Shown: in pieces, positions 32,818-41,390 of the stretch | Layout: every line of letters begins with the position of its first letter | How positions within the stretch are numbered: position 1 is the first letter of the stretch | Origin: Hornefia porci | GTDB lineage: Bacteria > Bacillota > Clostridia > Peptostreptococcales > Anaerovoracaceae | Direction of reading: 5' to 3' | NCBI RefSeq assembly: GCF_001940235.1 | Contig: NZ_MJIE01000001.1 | Coordinates: 310,001 to 374,000, forward strand | DNA: 64,000 nt | Program-made: the position numbers and the translations under genes | Notes under the pieces: generated by a model | The model's database searches: none | Told to the model about the DNA's origin: nothing | What the model saw: the letters and a program-made list of their open reading frames with translations, nothing else

Positions 32818-32831
32818 CGAATTATAATTCG
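32818..32831. repeat. Perfect 14-base palindrome downstream of ruvX
   Basis: CGAATTATAATTCG is a perfect palindrome two bases past the ruvX stop. It may be an operator or simply AT-rich coincidence. Confidence 0.35.
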
Positions 32832-32833
32832 AC

Positions 32834-33259
32834 TTAATGAGAATCCAGATACGACTGGAGGATGATCACGGCCGCCTGCTTGTCGATAACCTTTTTTCTC
32901 CTGCTCCGGCTGACATCGGCGGCAATCATGACCTTCTCAGCCTGTACGGTCGTCAGCCGCTCGTCCTGCCAGACGATTTCGATTCCCTTCATGCCGGTGC
33001 TCCGCATTTTGTTCTCCAGCATTCTGCGGAAATCACGAACTTTCTCTGTCTGACTGCTGTCTTCCCCGTTCATGGACAGCGGCAGTCCCATCACGATGAC
33101 GTCGCAGTCATACTCTCTGACATAATCCAGCACTTTGCCGGAGTCCTTCCGGATCCCGACACGTTCAATTGTCGTAACGCCCTGTGCGGTAATTCCCAGC
33201 GGGTCACTGACGGCAACGCCGATTGTTCTGTCACCCACATCCAGTCCTATTTTTCTCAT
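32834..33259 (-). CDS. ruvX: RuvX/YqgF-family RNase H-fold nuclease
   Basis: This 141-residue protein with an RNase H-like fold is involved in 16S rRNA 5' end maturation or Holliday-junction processing, depending on species. It has GLDVGDRTIGVAVSDP, VMGLPLSMNGEDS, WQDERLTT with the active-site acids, and a final Asp/Ser-rich helix. The alaS-ireB-ruvX order is conserved in Bacillota. Confidence 0.93.
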   Translation of the reverse strand: MRKIGLDVGDRTIGVAVSDPLGITAQGVTTIERVGIRKDSGKVLDYVREYDCDVIVMGLPLSMNGEDSSQTEKVRDFRRMLENKMRSTGMKGIEIVWQDERLTTVQAEKVMIAADVSRSRRKKVIDKQAAVIILQSYLDSH

Positions 33260-33315
33260 CAGCTTATCATTATCCTTTCAGATTTCCTTGTTCCGTTCGT
33301 ATTTCTTCTCATAAT

Positions 33316-33343
33316 TAAAAAGAGCGAGTGAAAGTACCCGCTC
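33316..33343 (-). terminator. Intrinsic terminator between ireB and ruvX
   Basis: On the minus strand GAGCGGGT and ACTCGCTC form an 8-pair stem (one G-T) followed by TTTTTA. It separates ireB from ruvX, possibly allowing partial read-through. Confidence 0.8.
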
Positions 33344-33358
33344 CCGTTCTTAGCAGAT

Positions 33359-33604
33359 CTATTTCTTCAGATATTCCTTCAGGATCTCCTCCAGAAGATC
33401 GTCGCGATCAATTCTGCTGATCATCAGCCTCGCATTGTTGTGGCTTGTGATATAGGAAGGATCCCCGGACAGAATATAGCCTACCATCTGGTCGATTCCA
33501 TTATAACCTCTCTCCTCCAGAGCGTCATATACAGACTCCAGAACCTCCTTGGTCGTCCTCTGTTGTGTCTTAGCAGCGTCAAACATTATAGTCTTCTTGT
33601 CCAT
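33359..33604 (-). CDS. ireB: IreB-family regulatory phosphoprotein
   Basis: This 81-residue protein of the IreB/UPF0297 family is phosphorylated by the IreK/PrkC serine-threonine kinase at a Thr near the N-terminus (QQRTTKEVLESVYDALEERGYN). In Enterococcus it negatively controls cephalosporin tolerance. Length and the YILSGDPSYITSHNNAR motif match the family closely. It lies between alaS and ruvX as expected. Confidence 0.93.
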   Translation of the reverse strand: MDKKTIMFDAAKTQQRTTKEVLESVYDALEERGYNGIDQMVGYILSGDPSYITSHNNARLMISRIDRDDLLEEILKEYLKK

Positions 33605-33664
33605 TTACAAGGCCTCCTGTTCACTGATTCATGAATGAATCGAATCTCTCTAATGCCTATTATA

Positions 33665-36283
33665 CTATGCCAGAAGCTCTTCTGCAACCTTAAATGCTTC
33701 AGAAATACCCTCCGGGTTACGGCCGCCGGCCTGTGCCATGTCTGCTTTGCCGCCGCCTCCTCCGCCGACCTTCGCGGCGATCTGCTTGATCATTTTTCCG
33801 GCGTGAAGACCGCGGGCAGTCAGGTCATCCGTCAGTGAAACCAGCAGAGTAACCTTTCCGTCGCTGACTGTTGCGAACACCATGGCCGTGTGGTCGCAGG
33901 CCGCCCGGATTTCATCGGAAAGACTGCGCAGATCGTTCATATTGTAGTCGCTGAACTGTTTCGTAATCAGGCGGACTCCGTTGATTTCCGCGGCGTCGCG
34001 GATCATGGCGTCAAGCCCGCTGTCCATGGCGGCTTTTTTGAATTCCTCAAGCTCGCGTTTTGTATCCCGAAGCTCCGCCACCAGAGCGGCAGCCCGCGCC
34101 GCGACCTGATCCGGCCGGGACTTCATGGTCTCGGACACCTCTGCGACCGTTTCCTCCGCCTTCTTCGCCGCGTCCAGAATCCCTGTTCCCGTAACGGCGA
34201 CGATACGGCGAACTCCCGCGGCAACCCCTGATTCACTCATGATTTTCAGTGCGCCGATCTGTCCGGAATTGGACACGTGCGTACCGCCGCAGAGCTCTAC
34301 GCTGAAATCGCCGCAGCTGACTACGCGGACACGGTCTCCGTATTTTTCGCCGAACAAAGCCATAGCTCCCATTTTCTGCGCCTCAGCGAAGGAGGTTTCC
34401 GTGGTCGTCACAGGGATGAATTCGCAGATCTTCTCATTGACGAGTTGCTCTGTCCGTGCAATCTCCTCCGGTTCCATGGCTGTGAAGTGGCTGAAGTCGA
34501 AACGAAGCTCCTTTTCGTTCACAAAGGATCCCGCCTGCTCTACATGTGTGCCCAGGACTTCACGGAGCGCCTTCTGAAGGAGATGTGTCGCCGTATGATT
34601 TCTCGCAGTCTTATTGCGCAGCGCGGCGCTGACAGTGCTGCAGACCGTATCCCCTCTGCGGATTACGCCTTCTGTGACGGTTCCTTTGTGGGCGAATATT
34701 CCTCTGGACTTCGTCGTATTCAGAATTTCCACGCGACCCTCCGGAGTAGACATAAAGCCTTTATCGCCTACCTGGCCGCCTCCTTCTGCGTAGAACGGCG
34801 TCTGATCAAGATAGATGACCGTCTGATCGCCCGCAGTTGCCTCCTGAACGGGTCTGCCGTCCCGATAGATCGCAAGTACGGTTCCGCTGCCGCTGAGAGT
34901 CTCATAGCCGCAGAACACTGTTTCCGGAACATCTATGTCCGTGTCGCTTTCTTCCCAGCCCAGCTCTTCCGTATTCTTCCGTCCTGCCCGCGCCGTGTCG
35001 CGCTGCTTCTGCATGCAGGCGCTGAATCCCTCCGTGTCGGCGGACATTCCGTTTTCAGCCAGAATTTCCTTTGTCAGCTCCAGAGGAAAGCCGAAGGTGT
35101 CGTAGAGGCGGAACGCTTTTTCACCGTCCAGGATCTTCTTGTTCTGACGTTTCAGATCTTCGATATATTCGCCGATAATGGATTCTCCCTGTTCGAGAGT
35201 AGCCATAAACTGCCGTTCCTCGGCGGAGATGATGTTTTTGATATAATCCTGTTTTTCAGTCAGCTCCGGATAGGCCTCTCCGGATACGGTGATGACCCGA
35301 TCCGCGAGTCCGGCCAGGAATCCGCTCTGAATCCCCAGCATACGTCCGTGGCGGGCCGCTCTCCGGATCAGCCGGCGCAGTACATAGCCGCGGCCTTCAT
35401 TGGACGGCGTGATGGTGTCCGCAATCATGAAAACCATGGACCGCAGATGGTCGGTGATAATACGGATGGAAACGTCCGCTTTCTCGTTGCCGGATTCATA
35501 GGGGATTCCGCAGAGCTCGACGACACCGTCCAGGATGTAGCGGATCGTGTCCACATCGAAGATAGAGTCCACATCCTGCATCAGGCACGCGATGCGCTCC
35601 AGTCCCATTCCCGTATCGATGTTGGGATGCGCCAGGTCAGAATAACTGCCGTCCTCTTCCTTTGAGAACTGAGTGAATACATGGTTCCAGAATTCGATAT
35701 AGCGGTCGCAGTCGCAGCCCGGCCGGCAGTCCGGCTTTCCGCAGCCGTATTCCGGTCCCCGGTCGTAGAAAATCTCCGAATCCGGACCGCAGGGACCGAG
35801 CCCGATTTCCCAGAAGTTGTCTTCTTTTCCGAGACGGACGATCCGCTCCTCCGGAAGTCCCAGACTCCTCCAGATATCATGGGCCTGCTCATCATCCTTA
35901 TAGATTGTGGCCCAAATCCGATCCTCCGGCATCTTCAGCACCTCGGTGATGAATTCCCATCCCCAGGTGAGAGATTCCTTTTTGAAATAATCGCCGAACG
36001 AAAAATTCCCCAGCATTTCAAAGAATGTTCCGTGGCGCGAGGTCAGTCCCACATTGTCGATATCTCCTGTGCGGATACACTTCTGGCAGGTCGTCATTCT
36101 CCTGGAAGGCGGCGTTTCCTGGCCCGAAAAATACGGCTTCAGCGGCGCCATTCCGGAATTGATGATCAGCAGTGACTTGTCGTTTTTCGGGATCAGCGAC
36201 GCGCTCTTTCCCGGATAATGTCCCTTGCTGACATAAAAATCACGGAACATTTTTCTGATTTCGTTCAAACCTTTCTTTTCCAT
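33665..36283 (-). CDS. alaS: Alanyl-tRNA synthetase AlaS
   Basis: This class II synthetase of 872 residues is complete. Aminoacylation domain at the N-terminus (INSGMAPLKPYFSG, TGDIDNVGLTSRHGTFFEMLGNFSFGDYFK), editing domain with the zinc ligands HTATHLL and CGGTHV, and a C-terminal DHHA1/C-Ala region ending GGGGGGKADMAQAGG. It has its own promoter. No T-box leader precedes it. Confidence 0.98.
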   Translation of the reverse strand: MEKKGLNEIRKMFRDFYVSKGHYPGKSASLIPKNDKSLLIINSGMAPLKPYFSGQETPPSRRMTTCQKCIRTGDIDNVGLTSRHGTFFEMLGNFSFGDYFKKESLTWGWEFITEVLKMPEDRIWATIYKDDEQAHDIWRSLGLPEERIVRLGKEDNFWEIGLGPCGPDSEIFYDRGPEYGCGKPDCRPGCDCDRYIEFWNHVFTQFSKEEDGSYSDLAHPNIDTGMGLERIACLMQDVDSIFDVDTIRYILDGVVELCGIPYESGNEKADVSIRIITDHLRSMVFMIADTITPSNEGRGYVLRRLIRRAARHGRMLGIQSGFLAGLADRVITVSGEAYPELTEKQDYIKNIISAEERQFMATLEQGESIIGEYIEDLKRQNKKILDGEKAFRLYDTFGFPLELTKEILAENGMSADTEGFSACMQKQRDTARAGRKNTEELGWEESDTDIDVPETVFCGYETLSGSGTVLAIYRDGRPVQEATAGDQTVIYLDQTPFYAEGGGQVGDKGFMSTPEGRVEILNTTKSRGIFAHKGTVTEGVIRRGDTVCSTVSAALRNKTARNHTATHLLQKALREVLGTHVEQAGSFVNEKELRFDFSHFTAMEPEEIARTEQLVNEKICEFIPVTTTETSFAEAQKMGAMALFGEKYGDRVRVVSCGDFSVELCGGTHVSNSGQIGALKIMSESGVAAGVRRIVAVTGTGILDAAKKAEETVAEVSETMKSRPDQVAARAAALVAELRDTKRELEEFKKAAMDSGLDAMIRDAAEINGVRLITKQFSDYNMNDLRSLSDEIRAACDHTAMVFATVSDGKVTLLVSLTDDLTARGLHAGKMIKQIAAKVGGGGGGKADMAQAGGRNPEGISEAFKVAEELLA

Positions 36284-36318
36284 TTATGTTAAGTCCTCCA
36301 AATTAGCGATGATACTGT

Positions 36319-36347
36319 ATTATACATCATTTACCGGTATTTCTCAA
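36319..36347 (-). promoter_or_regulatory. Promoter of alaS
   Basis: On the minus strand TTGAGA (36342-36347), 17 bases and TATAAT (36319-36324). The -35 lies inside the end of the phosphoglucomutase gene. Confidence 0.75.
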
Positions 36348-37980
36348 TGATCCTGATGATTTCCCGCTCTACAGATGTGAAATCCTCCGTTTCAAAGGAA
36401 TAAATTTTCATTTTCGATTCTGTGCCAGAGGGACGGATCGCCAGCATGCTTCCGTTATCGAGCCAGAACTGGACAACGTCTGCCCGGGGAAGTCCGGTAT
36501 CCTCCATATAATCGATTTTGCGCACGATCCGCCGTCCGCCGATAGAACTGCCGAATTCGCCGCGGAAATACTCCATAATCTTTTCCATCGCGATGCGGCC
36601 GCGCAGCCCCTGGAAGTAGTAGTTCCGGATTTTATCGATGCAGACGCCGTATTCCTCGTACAGCTCATTCAAGCGGTCGACCGGATCCTTCCCGTAGCTT
36701 TTGTGAAAGGCCGCCATCTCCACGATCAGCATGGCGCTGCTCACACCGTCCTTTTCACTGATGAACGGGCTGAGCAGATAACCGTTGCTCTCCTCAAAGC
36801 CGAAGTAAAAATCCTCCGGCCGGCCTTCCTCCCGCAGTCTGCGGATCAGGTCTCCGATATATTTGAAGCCGGTAAGAGTGTTGACCACCCGCATTCCGTA
36901 TCGTTCAGCGATGCGTTCACCCAGCGGCGAGGTGACGATGCTCTTCGCGACGATCTGTCCGGGCCTTGGGGGACGGATATGACAAAGGTAATCGAGCAGA
37001 AGCACTCCTAGCTGATTGCCTGTGAGCAGCGTCCGCATTCCCTCGTGATAGAGTGCCGCGCCGACACGGTCTGAATCCGGGTCGGTGGCGATCAGCAGGT
37101 CTCCTCCCGCGATATCCGCCCGCCGGAAGGCCTCATTGAAGGCCAGTATCTTTTCCGGATTCGGCTGCGGACAGGTGGGGAAATTCTCATCCGGATATTC
37201 CTGTGTCCGCACAATCTCAAAGTTCTTATATCCGATGCTCTGGAATACCTGACGGACATATTTTCGGCCGGCGCCGTTCAGCGGCGTGTAAATCGTTTTC
37301 AGCTGATTGAGCCTGTCCGGATCGGTTCCGGTCGACAGAGCTGTAATGCTCCGGACGAAATCCTTTCCGATTTCCGGATCCACGGTCAGAACTCCGTCAG
37401 CGCTGTAAGGAATCGCATCGAAGAAGTCGATTTTTTCGATTTCGTTCAGGATGCTTTCAGGCTCCTCGCCGACGATCTGATATCCGTCGCTGTTGTAGAC
37501 TTTATAACCGTTATAGATTTTCGGGTTATGGCTGGCGGTGATCATGACGCCCATGTCGCACTTCAGCGTCCGGATGGCGTAGGAGAGGCAGGAAACCGGC
37601 GTCAGCTCCCGGAAAAGCCATGTCCGGATTCCGCTTCCGTTGAGAACCCGCGCGGTCTCCCGGGCATAATAGGCGGAACCCGCTCTGCTGTCATACGCTA
37701 TTACAGCAGAAGGCGATCGGAACCTGCGGTTCATGTAGTTCGCCAGGCCGGCGCTGGCGCGCCGGATCACAATCCCGTTAATCCGGTTCGGTCCGGGCCC
37801 CAGAAGCCCTCTCATCCCGGAGGTTCCGAAGGTGAGATGGCAGTAGAAGGAATCCGTCAGCTCCTCCGGATTGTCCACCAGCGCGCGAAATTCTTCATAA
37901 TATTCATCGCCCTCGCGGATCTGTTCGCTCCAGCGAATATATTCCCGTTCCGCGTTGCGTGTGATTTCGTTCATATCCAT
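36331..37980 (-). CDS. Phosphoglucomutase/phosphomannomutase family protein
   Basis: This 549-residue alpha-D-phosphohexomutase interconverts sugar 1- and 6-phosphates. It has the TFGTSGMRGLLG N-terminal motif, the phosphoserine loop ITASHNPKIYNG, the metal-binding DPDSDR, the sugar-binding FGFEESNGYL and phosphate-binding RPSGTESK. I chose the ATG at 37980; 37974 is equally possible, and neither has a strong ribosome site. The family's substrate cannot be set from sequence; glucose is the usual one in Clostridia. Confidence 0.92.
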   Translation of the reverse strand: MDMNEITRNAEREYIRWSEQIREGDEYYEEFRALVDNPEELTDSFYCHLTFGTSGMRGLLGPGPNRINGIVIRRASAGLANYMNRRFRSPSAVIAYDSRAGSAYYARETARVLNGSGIRTWLFRELTPVSCLSYAIRTLKCDMGVMITASHNPKIYNGYKVYNSDGYQIVGEEPESILNEIEKIDFFDAIPYSADGVLTVDPEIGKDFVRSITALSTGTDPDRLNQLKTIYTPLNGAGRKYVRQVFQSIGYKNFEIVRTQEYPDENFPTCPQPNPEKILAFNEAFRRADIAGGDLLIATDPDSDRVGAALYHEGMRTLLTGNQLGVLLLDYLCHIRPPRPGQIVAKSIVTSPLGERIAERYGMRVVNTLTGFKYIGDLIRRLREEGRPEDFYFGFEESNGYLLSPFISEKDGVSSAMLIVEMAAFHKSYGKDPVDRLNELYEEYGVCIDKIRNYYFQGLRGRIAMEKIMEYFRGEFGSSIGGRRIVRKIDYMEDTGLPRADVVQFWLDNGSMLAIRPSGTESKMKIYSFETEDFTSVEREIIRIIEKYR

Positions 37981-38071
37981 AAACAACATTTTATCACAGC
38001 GCGCCATATTATGAAACTGTTTTCCGGGAGAAAAATGCATGACTGTTCCGGAAAAGCGCACGAAAAACACG

Positions 38072-38109
38072 AAAAAAGAGTGACGCACCGTTTCCCGGAT
38101 GTGTCACTC
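38072..38109 (-). terminator. Intrinsic terminator after iscU
   Basis: On the minus strand GAGTGAC (38103-38109) pairs with GTCACTC (38078-38084), followed by TTTTTT. Confidence 0.85.
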
Positions 38110-38159
38110 CCTCTGTCAGCTGTCCGTCAGATGACCGTTTCTCTTTACAGGCGGGCACG

Positions 38160-38603
38160 TTATTCCTCGCCGCCCTCCTCATCGTCATCGTCCGCGTTGG
38201 GGTCGAATCCCTCCAGACCCTTGTAATGCTTTCCGTTCTTCTGCGCATAATCATAAATCGCGGATTTGATCGCGTGATCCGCCAGCACGGAACAGTGAAC
38301 CTTGACCGGGGGCAGACCGCCCAACTCGTCGATGATGGTCTTGTTAGTGATTTCCAGAGCCTCCTCGACCGGCTTTCCGATAATCATTTCTGTCGCCATG
38401 CTGGAAGAAGCGATGGCGCTTCCGCAGCCGAAGGTCTTAAACTTTGCGTCCTTGATGATATCGTCCTCGATTTTCACCTGAACCTGCATCATATCGCCGC
38501 ATACAGGGCTTCCGTATACGCCTGTGCCGTCCGGGTTTTCCAGCTCTCCCACGTTTCTCGGATTCATGAAGTGATCCATTACTGTATCATTATAAAGTCC
38601 CAT
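38160..38603 (-). CDS. iscU: Fe-S cluster assembly scaffold IscU/NifU-like
   Basis: This 147-residue scaffold assembles iron-sulphur clusters with the desulfurase encoded one base upstream. The three cluster-binding cysteines are C35 (SPVCGD), C60 (FGCGSAIASSS) and C104 (KVHCSVLA), with D37 beside the first. The C-terminal 15 residues are very acidic. No hscA/hscB/fdx genes follow, as usual in the short clostridial iscS-iscU pair. Confidence 0.94.
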   Translation of the reverse strand: MGLYNDTVMDHFMNPRNVGELENPDGTGVYGSPVCGDMMQVQVKIEDDIIKDAKFKTFGCGSAIASSSMATEMIIGKPVEEALEITNKTIIDELGGLPPVKVHCSVLADHAIKSAIYDYAQKNGKHYKGLEGFDPNADDDDEEGGEE

Positions 38604-38604
38604 A

Positions 38605-39798
38605 TCAGTTCCATCCTTTCTGACTGTTTACTGAGGAAATCTCTCTCAGTCTTTCTACAACCTTGACCAGGCATTCCACTGTGTAATCAATATCTTCCTT
38701 TGTCGTAAAATCTCCGACGGTGAAGCGGATCGTTCCGTGTATCATCTCATCAGGCACGCCGATCGCCGACAGCACGTGCGACGGCTCCAGTGACTTGGAG
38801 GAGCAGGCAGAGCCTGTGGAAACCGCGATGCCGAAGCTGTCCAGCAGGAGCAGGATCGACTCGCCCTCGATATATTCAAATGTAAGATTGGCGTTTCCGG
38901 GATGACGGCGGCTCATATCAGACGGTCCGTTGAGATATACGTCCGGAATTTTTTCCATGATCTGCTGTACCAGATAATCTCTGAGCTCCGAGCAGTGGCG
39001 GATGTGATTCTCCAGATTCTGCTTCGCCAGCTCCGCGGCCTTTCCGAATCCGACGATTCCCGCCAGGTTTTCAGTGCCGGCCCGTTTTCCCATTTCCTGG
39101 GCGCCGCCGTGGATAAAGCTGGGAATGCGGACGCCCCTTCTTACATAGAGCGCGCCCTCCCCCTTCGGCCCGTAAATTTTGTGGGAAGACATGGACAGCA
39201 TATCGATGCCTGCCGCCTTCACGTCGATAGGCGTGTTTCCCACGGCCTGGACCGCGTCCGTATGGAACAGAATTCCATGTCTGTGTGCAACCTCAGCCAG
39301 CTCTTTGACCGGTTCGATGGTTCCGATCTCATTATTGATATACATGATGCTGATCAGAACCGTATCGTCACGAATCGCCTTTTCCAGCGCCTCCGGCGTG
39401 ACGGTTCCGTCCTTCTCCACATCCAGATATGTGACCTCATATCCGTTCTTCTCCAGGAACTGGCAGGTGTGCAGCACCGCGTGATGCTCGATTCTGCTGG
39501 TGATGATATGACTGCCCTTTCCTCTGTTCTTCATATCGTTGGCGATACTCTCCAGGACCCAGTTGTCGGATTCACTTCCGCCTCCGGTGAAATAAATTTC
39601 CTTTGGCGAGGCTCCGATCAGGTCTGCGACCTGCTCTCTTGCCTTATCAATCGCCGCTTTGGATTCAAGTCCAATGGTATATAGACTGGATGCGTTGCCG
39701 AAATGCTCGGTAAAGTACGGCAGCATCTCCTTTAATACTTCGTCCCTGACCGGTGTCGTCGCTGAATAGTCGAGATATACTTTTCTGCTCTCCGTCAT
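38605..39798 (-). CDS. iscS: Cysteine desulfurase IscS/NifS-like
   Basis: This PLP-dependent desulfurase of 397 residues takes sulphur from cysteine for cluster and thio-tRNA synthesis. The PLP lysine lies in MSSHKIYGPKG, the catalytic Cys in STGSACSSKSLEPSHVL, and the N-terminus is VYLDYSATTPV. The start at 39798 follows AAGGAG; a 20-residue longer frame is unlikely. It pairs with iscU. No iscR regulator is adjacent. Confidence 0.95.
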   Translation of the reverse strand: MTESRKVYLDYSATTPVRDEVLKEMLPYFTEHFGNASSLYTIGLESKAAIDKAREQVADLIGASPKEIYFTGGGSESDNWVLESIANDMKNRGKGSHIITSRIEHHAVLHTCQFLEKNGYEVTYLDVEKDGTVTPEALEKAIRDDTVLISIMYINNEIGTIEPVKELAEVAHRHGILFHTDAVQAVGNTPIDVKAAGIDMLSMSSHKIYGPKGEGALYVRRGVRIPSFIHGGAQEMGKRAGTENLAGIVGFGKAAELAKQNLENHIRHCSELRDYLVQQIMEKIPDVYLNGPSDMSRRHPGNANLTFEYIEGESILLLLDSFGIAVSTGSACSSKSLEPSHVLSAIGVPDEMIHGTIRFTVGDFTTKEDIDYTVECLVKVVERLREISSVNSQKGWN

Positions 39799-39879
39799 GT
39801 TCTTCGCTCCTTTTCTGAAATAATCTATTTCGTTTATACCATATAACCTCGTTTTCAAACAGTGAATCCATTATTTTAG

Positions 39880-39910
39880 GCACAAAAAGAGACCGGAACG
39901 CCGGCCCCTC
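39880..39910 (-). terminator. Probable terminator after the DUF896 gene
   Basis: On the minus strand GAGGGGCCGG and CCGGTCTC form a stem with a small internal loop, followed by TTTTTG. Confidence 0.6.
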
Positions 39911-39916
39911 AGTCTG

Positions 39917-40102
39917 TCATGATTTTTTCTTATCGTCCACCCATTCGATGCGATCCAGCTGTGACTTGAGATTTGCCCGGAAGCTGTCGATGTATTCCTC
40001 CCGGAGAAGTCCCTGCTCGAGTTTTTCCTCCTCGGTCAGTCCTTCGCTTTTCGCCTTATGAGCCAGTTCGTTAATCCGATCGATTTTTTCTTTTGTGATC
40101 AT
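39917..40102 (-). CDS. DUF896 (YnzC-like) protein
   Basis: This 61-residue protein of the UPF0291/DUF896 family, a two-helix hairpin, is recognised from INELAHKAKSEGLTEEEKLEQGLLREEYI. Its Bacillus relative YnzC is in the SOS-induced yneA operon, but no LexA box is visible here. Function unknown. The ribosome site before the ATG (GGGGGAT) is acceptable. Confidence 0.9.
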   Translation of the reverse strand: MITKEKIDRINELAHKAKSEGLTEEEKLEQGLLREEYIDSFRANLKSQLDRIEWVDDKKKS

Positions 40103-40188
40103 ATCCCCCGCCTTATGTTTATGCTGCTGTGATGCTGTTCCCTGCCGGCAAAGCGCTGCGGGGCTCTGCCGGTACAGAACACATTGTA

Positions 40189-40563
40189 TCAGAATGCTTC
40201 CGGATTTTCAACATTGATCCGCCAGATGACATAACTGAGCACCTCCGTCGCGGTCGGACGTCTGGTGATCTCTTCAGGGAAATAAGCGCGCAGTCTGTCT
40301 TTCATCCGGTCCGGATCCTTCTGCCACGCCGCGGCGATGGCCTTTCTGACGCATTTTTCCACATTGCAGGGAGAAACGTTATTGATTTCTCCGACCATGA
40401 CGTAAAGACCCTTCTGGATCTGGTAAAGAAGATTCATGTTTTCCCGTATCAAAAGGCAGCAATCGCATAAATAGAGGTAGCCCGTCATGCTGGAATGGAT
40501 TCCGAGCTCGCGAACATGACGCCCTATCTCGCAATACAGCATACTGTTTCTTTTCTGATTCAT
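40189..40563 (-). CDS. Free-standing Spo0A C-terminal-type DNA-binding protein
   Basis: This 124-residue protein corresponds to the effector domain of Spo0A without a receiver domain. Matching features are the helix with LGIHSSMTGYLYLCDCCLLIRENM, the segment around NVEKCVRKAIAAAW (Spo0A: RVERAIRHAIEVAW), and the end motif RRPTATEVLSYV. No phospho-acceptor domain can be encoded upstream, because a well-formed promoter lies less than 110 bases before the ATG. It could bind 0A-like boxes constitutively or interfere with Spo0A. The start has a GGGAGG site at longer than usual spacing. Confidence 0.78.
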   Translation of the reverse strand: MNQKRNSMLYCEIGRHVRELGIHSSMTGYLYLCDCCLLIRENMNLLYQIQKGLYVMVGEINNVSPCNVEKCVRKAIAAAWQKDPDRMKDRLRAYFPEEITRRPTATEVLSYVIWRINVENPEAF

Positions 40564-40636
40564 GATTGTTCTGTTGATCCTCCCTCAATTCAGCTGCAAA
40601 TAACTCTGCGCAAACTGCACACACAACACATGATAA

Positions 40637-40665
40637 ATATTACCTCTTTATGTTTAACATGTCAA
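40637..40665 (-). promoter_or_regulatory. Promoter of the Spo0A-like gene
   Basis: On the minus strand TTGACA (40660-40665), exactly 17 bases and TAATAT (40637-40642). The leader is about 65-70 bases. Confidence 0.8.
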
Positions 40666-40676
40666 TATATTCTAAA

Positions 40677-41321
40677 TTAGATGGTAATATTTTCCTTCAT
40701 TTTCTCAAAGGTCTTCTCCCCGATGCCGCTGACATTTTTCAGATCATCGATACGCTTAAACGGACCGTTCTGCGTCCTGTAATCGATGATTTTCTGTGCG
40801 GTCGCCGGACCGACTCCGCTGAGCTGCTGAAGAGCCGTGGAATCCGCTGTGTTAATGTTGATTTTTCCGCCCGGAGCGGAGGCTGCCGACGACAAAGAAC
40901 TTTCCGCGTCGCCGGCGTCCGGCGCGCCTGCGTTCTCGCCCTTCTCCGGGATCTGAATCTTCTGCCCGTCCTTCACTTCCTCCGCCTGATTGAGTGCAGA
41001 CGTATCCGCCTTCTTCGTCAGTCCGCCGGCTTTTTCGACCGCTTCGAACACCCGGTCACCCGCATTCATTTTGTAGACGCCGGGTCGGGCGACGGCTCCT
41101 CCGACGTCCACATAAAGAACGCCTCCCGTGGAAGTCTTCTCCTCGCCTGTTTCCTCCTTCGCGGCCGTGACTCCTTCAGAAACGGTAATTGTGTCATTCT
41201 TCTCTTTCATCCCGTAAAACAAAAAGGCGGTGATAATGATCATTATCACCGCTAAAAGCTTTATGGAATTTCTGTTTTCGGTCAGTCTTCGCAGACCCTG
41301 CCTGAGTTTTTCCATATCCAT
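40677..41321 (-). CDS. comEA: ComEA-like helix-hairpin-helix DNA-binding protein
   Basis: This 214-residue protein is anchored by one N-terminal membrane segment (about residues 20-37). An SLBB/soluble ligand-binding domain (VDVGGAVARPGVYKMNAGDRV), a Gly/Ala/Ser linker and tandem helix-hairpin-helix motifs follow (ININTADSTALQQLSGVGPATAQKI, then LKNVSGIGEKTFEKM). ComEA binds incoming DNA in transformation. No comEC or comEB follows in the window, so competence cannot be concluded. Confidence 0.92.
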   Translation of the reverse strand: MDMEKLRQGLRRLTENRNSIKLLAVIMIIITAFLFYGMKEKNDTITVSEGVTAAKEETGEEKTSTGGVLYVDVGGAVARPGVYKMNAGDRVFEAVEKAGGLTKKADTSALNQAEEVKDGQKIQIPEKGENAGAPDAGDAESSLSSAASAPGGKININTADSTALQQLSGVGPATAQKIIDYRTQNGPFKRIDDLKNVSGIGEKTFEKMKENITI

Positions 41322-41390
41322 ATTGCCTGTTCCTTTTCCTGTATTTTTCTCCGTGAATCAGTTCCTGCCTTTTTCGTTTCTTCCATTATT

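Noticed and set aside
32657..32833. Purine riboswitch upstream of purE
   Set aside because: No matching aptamer core loops were seen in the leader.
36284..36330. T-box leader upstream of alaS
   Set aside because: The gap is only 47 bases and has no GGTGGNACCGCG motif.
39917..40188. LexA box upstream of the DUF896 gene, as for Bacillus ynzC
   Set aside because: No CGAAC-N4-GTTYG-like palindrome was found in the 86 bases upstream.
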